A DNA stretch of 5,381 bases from assembly GCA_030950865.1 (NCBI GenBank), contig JAUZQR010000209.1, forward strand, positions 1 through 5,381, in the 5' to 3' direction. The notes beneath the pieces are model-generated. The model worked only from the letters and a program-made list of their open reading frames with translations, was not told where the DNA came from and searched no databases. The position numbers were made by a program, and so were the translations under genes. Below, piece by piece: positions 1 through 5,381 of this stretch (the first letter of the stretch is position 1; each line of letters begins with the position of its first letter). This DNA is from Mariprofundaceae bacterium (GTDB lineage Bacteria > Pseudomonadota > Zetaproteobacteria > Mariprofundales > Mariprofundaceae).

Positions 1-1096
1 ACGTGGTCTTGCCAATGCCATTGGGACCAATAAGCCCGACACGCTCACCAGCCATGATTTTATGCTCAAAATGATTAGCAATGGTAATCACTTCACCATC
101 AGGGCGTGTGAAGTGATGTGATAATTCGACTGCTTCCATAAGCATTTTGCCCGATTTTACACCACAAGCCACGCGTAAATCGACATCACCACCGCGCATG
201 CGGCGAGATGCCCGCTGTTTTCGCAAATCTTCTAAAGCCCGTACGCGCCCTTCATTGCGACGGCGACGGGCTGGAATGCCACGGCGAATCCAACGTTCCT
301 CACCAGCAAGCATGGTATCAAACTTACGGTTTTGACTTTCCTCAACTGCGAGCATTTCTGCTTTTTTCTCCAAATATTCGGCATAAGAATAAGGAAAGTG
401 GTTTAAATGCCCTCTATCCAGTTCAATAATTTCTTCTGCCACGGCATCTAGGAAATACCTATCATGGGTAATAAATAATACCGAGCCTTGGAAGTTTGCT
501 ACAAAATCTTCCAACCATTCAATGGATGCGACATCCAAGTGGTTGGTTGGCTCATCAAGTAATAAAATATCAGGATTGGAAACCACAGCTCTAGCCAATG
601 CAACACGGCGTAGCCAACCACCAGAGAGCTCGCCTACATCGCGTTGAGGTTCCAAACTTAGCTTTGAAATAGCCATCTCAATGCGTGCATGTAGCTGCCA
701 TGCTCCAGCATGTTCTAGCTCAGTTTGCAATGAGGAAACGTGTTTGAGGGCTGTATCGGAGGCATCATGCTGTAATTTTTGCAAGGCAATTTGATAGTCT
801 TCAAGCAATGTTGCCACAGGACCTAGCCCATCTGCCACAACATGAAATACTGTTTGACCCTCATCAAAATGTGGTGCTTGTGGCAAATAAGCAACCTTTG
901 CACCATTGCGTAATGTGATGCTCCCACTATCACTATCAACCAAGCCAGCCATGATTTTAAGCAGTGTTGATTTGCCCTCACCATTACGACCAATCAGCCC
1001 GATGCGTACACCCTTGCCAATATTGAGACTGACATCATCGAGCAGGACTTGGGAGCCAAAGCTTTTATCAAGGTGGTTTAAGGTCATCATAGGCAT
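1..1096 (-). CDS. uup: ABC-F ATPase Uup, N-terminal part (runs off the left edge)
   Basis: Uup is a soluble ABC-F ATPase with two ATP-binding domains and no membrane segments. The family acts on ribosomes, and E. coli uup mutants show altered precise excision of transposons. About 365 codons are visible of a usual 600-640. The first domain has Walker A GRNGEGKST (residues 36-44), signature LSGGW (157-161), Walker B with D181-E182 followed by PTNHLD, and the switch histidine H211. The basic inter-domain linker (about 235-320) carries the Uup-type stretch WIRRGIPARRRRNEGRVRAL, which separates it from EttA and YheS. The second Walker A, GPNGIGKTT, ends at the window edge, so the rest of domain 2 and the C-terminal DNA-binding tail are not seen. 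The start is chosen at 1096 (MPMMTL). In-frame ATGs at 1090 and 1087 and a TTG at 1102 are alternatives, because the AAGG at 1113-1110 fits the TTG spacing better. An in-frame stop lies at 1108-1106. The gene is divergent from the downstream operon. Confidence 0.93.
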   Translation of the reverse strand, partial: MPMMTLNHLDKSFGSQVLLDDVSLNIGKGVRIGLIGRNGEGKSTLLKIMAGLVDSDSGSITLRNGAKVAYLPQAPHFDEGQTVFHVVADGLGPVATLLEDYQIALQKLQHDASDTALKHVSSLQTELEHAGAWQLHARIEMAISKLSLEPQRDVGELSGGWLRRVALARAVVSNPDILLLDEPTNHLDVASIEWLEDFVANFQGSVLFITHDRYFLDAVAEEIIELDRGHLNHFPYSYAEYLEKKAEMLAVEESQNRKFDTMLAGEERWIRRGIPARRRRNEGRVRALEDLRKQRASRRMRGGDVDLRVACGVKSGKMLMEAVELSHHFTRPDGEVITIANHFEHKIMAGERVGLIGPNGIGKTT

Positions 1097-1122
1097 GGGC
1101 AAATACTAACCTTGATAGGACA

Positions 1123-1128
1123 TATACT
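1123..1128 (+). promoter_or_regulatory. Possible -10 hexamer for the DUF4390-ntrYX-trkA operon
   Basis: TATACT matches the sigma70 -10 consensus at 5 of 6 positions and would start a transcript near 1135, leaving a leader of about 28 bases. No good -35 lies 16-18 bases upstream. The TTGATA at 1112-1117 is a fair -35 by sequence but sits too close to this box and has no good -10 of its own at normal spacing. This is a weak prediction from position and hexamer match only. Confidence 0.25.
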
Positions 1129-1146
1129 TCTACCCATCACTTTTTT

Positions 1147-1152
1147 ATTGTA
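1147..1152 (-). promoter_or_regulatory. uup: Possible -10 hexamer for uup
   Basis: Read on the minus strand this is TACAAT, 5 of 6 to the sigma70 -10 consensus, with about 44 bases of leader to the uup start. The nearest -35-like hexamer is TTGCCC (1177-1172, inside the start of the divergent gene), with a long 19-base spacer. If real, the two divergent promoters would overlap face to face. This is weak support only. Confidence 0.2.
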
Positions 1153-1162
1153 GGTTTGGCTA

Positions 1163-1732
1163 ATGTTTTCCGGGCAACAAAAAATATGTGCTAAGATGTG
1201 TGATTGGTTATGTAAAGCCAGTTTGTTTGGCATGTTTTTTTTATATGCTGGTTATGGCCATGCTGAAGAACTGGCAGATATTCGGATTGATATAAGCCAG
1301 CCTGTTATTTATTGTGATATTTCTACTGATATGGGTGTTGATGGGCTGGAACTTGCTCTTAACGAAGGCAGCTTAATGACCTATGTTTGGGAAATTATCA
1401 TTGAAGAAAAGCGTGACTACTGGCTAAATAAAGATATTGGCAGTGTGCAATTTAGCCGTCAGGTTGTGCCAGACTTACTTTCTCGCCAATGGCTGTTAAA
1501 AGATAGCAACAGCGGCATTACCAGTGCAACGCTATTGACCCGTAAAGCGGTTTCTTTTTTAGCCAGTTTGAAACACTTTCCTGTTATTGATAAAAGCCTG
1601 TTGCAGCCTGGTGCAAGTTATACGATTAGAGCGAAGCTATATATTGAAGAAGGTGAAGTAAGTGAGCATTGGTGGAATGTCGTGACCAAGCTTGGAAAAA
1701 CTGTCGCTATAGGAAGCTTTACCCTGCCATGA
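1163..1732 (+). CDS. DUF4390 family protein, exported, precedes NtrY kinase
   Basis: This 189-residue protein is of unknown molecular function. I place it in DUF4390 from its size, its all-beta-looking body with a Trp-rich pattern (VWEIIIEEKRDYW near residues 75-87, EHWWNV near 168-173), and its position directly before ntrY, which is where this family is usually found. The N-terminus looks like a signal peptide: a basic start (K7, K11, K18), a hydrophobic core at about 19-31 and a likely cleavage after GHA (residue 34). The product is therefore probably periplasmic or held at the inner membrane. The start ATG has a modest TAGG at 1151-1154 with 8 bases of spacing. M12 is an alternative start that would still keep the hydrophobic core. 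The stop overlaps the next start by 4 bases (ATGA), so its translation is probably coupled to the kinase. A role as an envelope partner of the kinase is inference from context. Confidence 0.8.
   Translation: MFSGQQKICAKMCDWLCKASLFGMFFLYAGYGHAEELADIRIDISQPVIYCDISTDMGVDGLELALNEGSLMTYVWEIIIEEKRDYWLNKDIGSVQFSRQVVPDLLSRQWLLKDSNSGITSATLLTRKAVSFLASLKHFPVIDKSLLQPGASYTIRAKLYIEEGEVSEHWWNVVTKLGKTVAIGSFTLP
1711..1716 (+). promoter_or_regulatory. Ribosome binding site for ntrY
   Basis: AGGAAG lies 12 bases before the ATG at 1729. It supports that ATG over an upstream in-frame TTG at 1669, which would add 20 polar, basic residues in front of the first membrane segment and would overlap the previous gene far more. 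The spacing is long, so re-initiation by ribosomes finishing the upstream gene probably helps. Confidence 0.5.
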
Positions 1733-3909
1733 GTTTATGGGTAAAAATTCTACCGCTGCTGCTATCTACAGCACTTTGGGTGGTGATTGTATGGTTATGG
1801 CCAAGTCATACGAGCGCCGATTTGCAAGTGGTGGCGTGGGTTAATATTAGCATGTTGTTTGTGCTATCCATGCTGTTGTTTTCATACGGGGTAAAATTAT
1901 TTCTGCAAAAAAAAGAGCCGCGCCCAGGCTCACGCTTGCGCGCCAAGCTGGTGATTGGTGCCGTGGGAATGCTGTTAATTCCCGCAGGAACACTGCAAAT
2001 TGCAGCCAATCAAATGGTCGAAAAAGGCATGAATGTTTGGTTTGATGTGCGTGTGGACACCTTGTTGGATAGGGCTTTGAGTCTAGCGCAGGGTTTTTAT
2101 GGGCGTATTGATCAAGATATGCGGAATAATCTTGCGCAATACATGAATGATGATGCGCTATTATCGGATATTGCGAATTTACCTGCGAGCTATAGAAGTT
2201 TAAATGCTCGTATGACGGAGGTATTAAGGCGTGAAGGATGGCAGAGTATTCAGTTGTATGATCGCAATGAGCGCTTGGTTGCAGCAGTACAGGCCGAAGG
2301 ATTATCTGATTTTAAGCCCGAAGCATTTACTGAGCAAGCGCTTGTAACGTTAGCCATGGGCAGGATAAGCAGTGAGCTGTCGAATTTACAAAATGAAGAA
2401 ATGTTGATTGCTTACGCACCGATTCGTATCGAGCAGCATACGGTTGCTTTACTTAAGGTGAAAACAATCCTGCCTGCAGGATTGATTCAACATGCTCGGG
2501 CTGTGGAGTCAGATTATAGGACTTACAAAGAGCTAGAGCGTCACCGTCAATCCATTCGAGATATATTTACCCATGCGATGTTGTTTATTACGCTGGTTAT
2601 TGTTTTGGTAGTTGGTTTTGTTGCAGTACTTTTTTCACGACGTTTAACCAGTCCTGTGGGGCAACTGGCAGAAGCTCTTAAAAAAATTACAGATGGGAAT
2701 CTTGATGTGTCAATTCCCAATGCATCCGATGATGAACTGGGTGATTTGGTGCATTCTTTTAATCGCATGGCTTTACACATGAAACAAAATGTGGAGGCCA
2801 TTGAAAAGGCACAATTGGATTTAAGTGACGCTTTAACCAGTAGTCGTCAGCGGCAATATGTTTTGGAAACATTGCTTGCTAACTTGCAGAGTGGTGTATT
2901 GCTGCTGAATGAACATGGAGAAATTCGCCTGATGAATCAATCATTGCGTGAACTACTTGTTTTACAGGCTAGTGATTGGACGAGTGGTCGTAATTTTAGT
3001 GATTTAAGTCGAGGTAAGTTGCATTTGGTGCATGATTTTTATGATGAGCTGAGTCATCAGAAGAATGAAACGCTGCAACGTGAATTAGAGATTACTATTC
3101 AAGGAAAAAAACGCCATTTGTTGGCACGTGGCGCACGTTTGAATGCATCAGGGCTATCTGGTTTTTCTGGTTATTTGTTATTGTTGGATGATGTGAGTCA
3201 ATTGGCGGAGGCACAGCGTCATCGGGCTTGGTCTGAAGTGGCACAGCGTCTGGCGCATGAGATTAAAAACCCGCTTACACCGATTAAACTAGCTACGGAA
3301 CGCTTGCAAAGGCGGTTTCGTTCGCAGGTGGATAACCATGATGTGTTTGATAGTTGTACGCATGCGGTTATCTCACAAGTTGAACGTTTGCAACGCTTAA
3401 TTGTCGACTTCTCAACACTGGCTCGCTTGCCAAAACCCCATTGTAAACAGGTTCAATGTGCAACATTTGTGCAGGAATTGCGTGATTTATATAGTGCTTA
3501 TCCACGTGTGCGTGTTGCAGATATGCCAGCTAATTTATCATGTTATTGCGATGCCGACCAAGTACGGCAAATTCTCATTAATCTTATGGAAAATGCTTTG
3601 GCTGCAACAGAAGATGAGCAAAAGCATATCCGTTTATATCTTACACACGATGATGATATGGTGCGCTTTCATATTGAAGATGATGGTGATGGCATACCTG
3701 AATCAGTACGTGAACATATATTTGAAGCATATTACTCAACAAAATCGACGGGCTCTGGTTTGGGTTTATCTATCGCAAAACGTATTGCAGATGAGCATGG
3801 CGGTAGTTTATCCTTGGAGTCAAGTAGTAGTCCGACACATTTTTGTTTGGCTTTACTCACGCAAGCACCACAAGAAAATGCCATTAAAAAGGTTACGGAG
3901 GAGATATGA
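1729..3909 (+). CDS. ntrY: NtrY-type membrane sensor histidine kinase
   Basis: This 726-residue kinase is close to the usual NtrY length. It autophosphorylates on histidine and passes the phosphate to its regulator, very likely the NtrX encoded next. Order seen: membrane segments at about 5-24, 34-57 and 73-93; a periplasmic sensor region at about 94-279 that begins with the NtrY-typical WFDVRV (104-109); a fourth membrane segment at about 280-303; HAMP at about 303-357; a PAS domain at about 375-470; HisKA with the H-box LAHEIKNPLTP and phospho-acceptor H510; and a HATPase with N-box asparagines N618 and N622, G1 box DDGDG (651-655), F-box FEAYYSTK (665-672) and G2 box GSGLGL (675-680). The F-box differs from the common FEPYFTTK, with Ala in place of Pro. 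All residues needed for catalysis appear present. Both ends overlap neighbours by ATGA. The stimulus cannot be read from sequence. NtrYX pairs elsewhere are linked to nitrogen, redox or respiratory control and envelope functions. Confidence 0.93.
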   Translation: MSLWVKILPLLLSTALWVVIVWLWPSHTSADLQVVAWVNISMLFVLSMLLFSYGVKLFLQKKEPRPGSRLRAKLVIGAVGMLLIPAGTLQIAANQMVEKGMNVWFDVRVDTLLDRALSLAQGFYGRIDQDMRNNLAQYMNDDALLSDIANLPASYRSLNARMTEVLRREGWQSIQLYDRNERLVAAVQAEGLSDFKPEAFTEQALVTLAMGRISSELSNLQNEEMLIAYAPIRIEQHTVALLKVKTILPAGLIQHARAVESDYRTYKELERHRQSIRDIFTHAMLFITLVIVLVVGFVAVLFSRRLTSPVGQLAEALKKITDGNLDVSIPNASDDELGDLVHSFNRMALHMKQNVEAIEKAQLDLSDALTSSRQRQYVLETLLANLQSGVLLLNEHGEIRLMNQSLRELLVLQASDWTSGRNFSDLSRGKLHLVHDFYDELSHQKNETLQRELEITIQGKKRHLLARGARLNASGLSGFSGYLLLLDDVSQLAEAQRHRAWSEVAQRLAHEIKNPLTPIKLATERLQRRFRSQVDNHDVFDSCTHAVISQVERLQRLIVDFSTLARLPKPHCKQVQCATFVQELRDLYSAYPRVRVADMPANLSCYCDADQVRQILINLMENALAATEDEQKHIRLYLTHDDDMVRFHIEDDGDGIPESVREHIFEAYYSTKSTGSGLGLSIAKRIADEHGGSLSLESSSSPTHFCLALLTQAPQENAIKKVTEEI
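3897..3903 (+). promoter_or_regulatory. Strong ribosome binding site for ntrX
   Basis: GGAGGAG sits inside the last codons of ntrY, with 4 bases between its GGAGG core and the ATG at 3906. It is the best Shine-Dalgarno in the window and suggests the regulator is made in excess over the kinase despite the coupled overlap. Confidence 0.7.
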
Positions 3910-5291
3910 GCGCACGTATCATGATTGTTGATGATGAACCAGCTATCCGTGAATCTTTGCAAGGGTTATTTGAAGATGAAGATTATATCGTGAGCCTAGC
4001 GCCATCGGGTGAAGAGGCTGTTGCACGATTTCGTAAGCAAGCTGTGGATTGTGTATTACTGGATATTTGGATGCCGGGTATTGATGGGCTAGAGACAATG
4101 CTGCGCTTGCATCAACTGGATGATGAATTGCCCATTATTATCATGTCTGGTCATGCAACGATAGATACAGCTGTACGGGCGACACGTCAGGGTGCGTTTG
4201 ATTTTGTTGAAAAACCACTGTCCTCTGAAAAGCTACTTGTATTGGCGCGTAATGCTCTTGAAAAACGTAAGCTGACACGTGAAAATACAGAACTTAAGCA
4301 AAATATACAGCAGCAATCACGCCATGAATTGATGGGTGATAGTCCTGCAATCTGTAAAGTTCGAGAACTTATTCAACGTGTGGCGGTCACCGATACAGCG
4401 GTATTATTACTGGGCGAACACGGGACGGGAAAAGCTGTTGCGGCACGTATGTTGCACCAACAGTCCAAGCGCGCAGAAAATCCATTTATGGACATTAATA
4501 TTGCCAGTATTCCTGATGGAAAAATAGATTCTGAGTTGTTTGGGCATGAAAAAGGTGCTTTTCCAGGTGCATTGCATATGCAGCGCGGACGTTTTGAAGC
4601 AGGGCACGGAGGCAGTTTGTTTCTTGATGAAATTGGTGAGTTGAGCCTTAGTGCGCAAGCCAAAATTCTTCGTGCTATGCAAGAGAGGCGCATTCAACGA
4701 TTGGGAAATCCAGCCAATATACCTGCCAACGTTCGTATTTTGGGGGCAACATCATCAAACCCTGAAACCATGTTGCAACGAGGTGTGTTGCGAGAGGATT
4801 TTTATTACCGGTTAAATGTGATTACTATACAGTTACCAAGCCTGCGTGAACGTATAGAAGATTTGCCATTATTAATTGAAACGCTTGCTTTGGAGCAAGC
4901 CGCACTTTTGGGTGGTGATGCGGTGCAGTTTACGAAGTCTGCACAGAACCTTATGGCGGGTTATGCATGGGCAGGCAATGTGCGCGAATTACGCAATTAT
5001 ATTGAACGTTGTCATATTCTGCAGCCTGGGGAAGAGATTACGGCTGAGTCTATGCCGCCATTGGATATGGCAAAGCAGGCTAGCAGTAAGCCGAACATTG
5101 TGGTTGCAGATGATGAGGATCATAATTTCAATCATGCGCGCGAGCATTTTGAGCGTGGCTATTTATTACATCATCTTGATAAACACGCTTGGAACATTAG
5201 CCATACAGCTGCAGATATTGGTATGGAACGAAGTCAATTACACCGTAAGATAAAACACTTCTCACTGACTCAAATGGAGAAAGACCAATGA
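3906..5291 (+). CDS. ntrX: NtrX-type response regulator (receiver, AAA+, Fis-type HTH) with altered sigma54 loop
   Basis: This 461-residue transcription regulator is the likely phospho-acceptor for the kinase encoded just upstream. The receiver domain (about 4-118) has acidic D9 and D10, phospho-acceptor D53, S81 and K103. The AAA+ domain (about 142-368) has Walker A GEHGTGKA (170-177; usually GESGTGKE), Walker B LFLDE (D241, E242), arginine-finger region REDFYYRLNV (296-305) and sensor II GNVREL (R360). The C-terminal helix-turn-helix (about 411-453) has the NtrX-style pattern NIS.TA..IGMERSQLHRK. The loop that contacts sigma54 reads GAFPGA (217-222) instead of GAFTGA; the key Thr is Pro (CCA at 4563-4565). 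Sensor I (ATSSN) and the usual WPGN (here WAGN) also differ. ATP binding looks possible, but classical sigma54 activation is doubtful. NtrX proteins in other proteobacteria often lack an intact GAFTGA, which supports this identity over NtrC. The gene is coupled to both neighbours by ATGA overlaps. Confidence 0.92.
   Translation: MSARIMIVDDEPAIRESLQGLFEDEDYIVSLAPSGEEAVARFRKQAVDCVLLDIWMPGIDGLETMLRLHQLDDELPIIIMSGHATIDTAVRATRQGAFDFVEKPLSSEKLLVLARNALEKRKLTRENTELKQNIQQQSRHELMGDSPAICKVRELIQRVAVTDTAVLLLGEHGTGKAVAARMLHQQSKRAENPFMDINIASIPDGKIDSELFGHEKGAFPGALHMQRGRFEAGHGGSLFLDEIGELSLSAQAKILRAMQERRIQRLGNPANIPANVRILGATSSNPETMLQRGVLREDFYYRLNVITIQLPSLRERIEDLPLLIETLALEQAALLGGDAVQFTKSAQNLMAGYAWAGNVRELRNYIERCHILQPGEEITAESMPPLDMAKQASSKPNIVVADDEDHNFNHAREHFERGYLLHHLDKHAWNISHTAADIGMERSQLHRKIKHFSLTQMEKDQ
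5276..5279 (+). promoter_or_regulatory. Ribosome binding site for trkA
   Basis: GGAG lies 8 bases before the ATG at 5288, inside the end of ntrX. It supports the overlapping start and gives trkA its own initiation signal as well as coupling. Confidence 0.55.
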
Positions 5292-5381
5292 ATGTTTTGA
5301 TTTTAGGCGCAGGTGAAGTGGGCTTTCATATTGCCCAACGTTTGGCATCAGAAGGAAACAATGTTTCGGTGATTGATAATG
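5288..5381 (+). CDS. trkA: TrkA, NAD-binding regulatory subunit of Trk potassium uptake, N-terminal fragment
   Basis: Only the first 31 codons are in the window. They form the opening of a Rossmann fold: beta strand MNVLILGAGEVG with the dinucleotide-binding GxGxxG at residues 7-12, a helix (FHIAQRLASEG), then a second strand ending in VID, with the acidic residue placed to hold the NAD ribose. This matches the TrkA/RCK N-domain start. The full protein is normally about 450-460 residues, with two such domains, and gates the TrkH/TrkG channel from the cytoplasmic side. The start overlaps the ntrX stop by ATGA, which makes trkA part of the same operon. Other Rossmann proteins start similarly, but this opening and the known ntrX-trkA adjacency make TrkA the best call. 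Confidence 0.82.
   Translation, partial: MNVLILGAGEVGFHIAQRLASEGNNVSVIDN

Larger units (their letters stand above)
1097..1162. other. Short divergent intergenic region between uup and the DUF4390-ntrYX-trkA operon
   Basis: This 66-base AT-rich gap separates two genes pointing away from each other, so it must supply or overlap the 5' ends of both transcripts unless promoters lie inside the coding regions. I see no strong hairpin, no sigma54-type GG-N10-GC element and no obvious dyad operator. Only weak sigma70-like hexamers are present, and they are listed separately. The T-run at 1141-1146 has no stem in front of it. Confidence 0.7.

Noticed and set aside
147..429. Two plus-strand open frames with Arg/Pro-rich or mixed translations
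   Set aside because: They are antisense to the Uup linker and second domain start, which are clearly coding on the minus strand.
1112..1117. TTGATA as a -35 box
   Set aside because: The hexamers 16-18 bases downstream match the -10 consensus poorly, so a full promoter cannot be supported from it.
1141..1146. T-run that could be the tail of an intrinsic terminator
   Set aside because: There is no GC-rich stem before it, and it lies between two divergent gene starts where no transcript needs to end.
1669..1728. Upstream in-frame TTG start that would lengthen NtrY by 20 residues
   Set aside because: The extra residues are polar and basic, overlap the DUF4390 gene by about 60 bases and precede the natural membrane segment. 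The ATG at 1729 has an AGGAAG upstream and the same ATGA overlap seen at the other junctions.
3401..3931. 176-codon open frame on the plus strand
   Set aside because: It lies in another frame of the ATPase domain of ntrY, whose own frame shows all kinase boxes. Its translation has no recognisable domain and there is no independent initiation signal.
4373..4697. Two overlapping minus-strand open frames of about 100 codons
   Set aside because: They are antisense to the conserved AAA+ core of ntrX. Their compositions look like reverse-frame translation and they match no family I know.
1..5381. Mobile element, CRISPR array, tRNA or defence-type system
   Set aside because: I found no direct or inverted terminal repeats, spaced repeats, tRNA-like cloverleaf or transposase motifs. 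All bases except the 66-base gap are covered by housekeeping-type genes.

Overview
The window looks like part of an ordinary chromosome of a Gram-negative proteobacterium with moderate to low GC. The evidence is a bacterial ABC-F protein (Uup), an NtrY/NtrX two-component pair with a signal-peptide-bearing DUF4390 protein in front of it, and TrkA directly behind. The arrangement DUF4390-ntrY-ntrX-trkA is typical of beta-, gamma- and zeta-type proteobacteria. I cannot fix the genus from the sequence.

Layout. Bases 1-1096 on the minus strand hold the N-terminal part of uup, which runs off the left edge inside its second ATP-binding domain. A 66-base divergent intergenic gap (1097-1162) contains only weak promoter-like hexamers. 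From 1163 to the right edge four plus-strand genes are packed with no gaps: a DUF4390 secreted or periplasmic protein (1163-1732), an NtrY-type membrane histidine kinase (1729-3909), an NtrX-type response regulator (3906-5291) and the start of trkA (5288 onward). Each of the three junctions is a 4-base ATGA stop/start overlap, so this is very probably one translationally coupled operon.

How the genes work together. The kinase has a periplasmic sensor region, HAMP, PAS, an H-box histidine (H510) and a complete-looking ATPase domain. Its likely partner is the next gene product, whose receiver domain has the phospho-acceptor D53. The regulator has the NtrC-type layout (receiver, AAA+, Fis-type helix-turn-helix). 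However, its sigma54-contacting loop reads GAFPGA instead of GAFTGA, and several other AAA+ motifs deviate from consensus. This suggests it does not activate sigma54 promoters in the classical way and may instead act as a phosphorylation-controlled DNA-binding protein. The DUF4390 protein may work next to the kinase in the envelope. TrkA, the NAD-binding regulatory subunit of Trk potassium uptake, is co-transcribed and could be tied to the same signal.

I found no RNA genes, mobile elements, CRISPR arrays or notable repeats. I see no convincing sign of an undescribed system. The most distinctive point is the altered GAFTGA loop.
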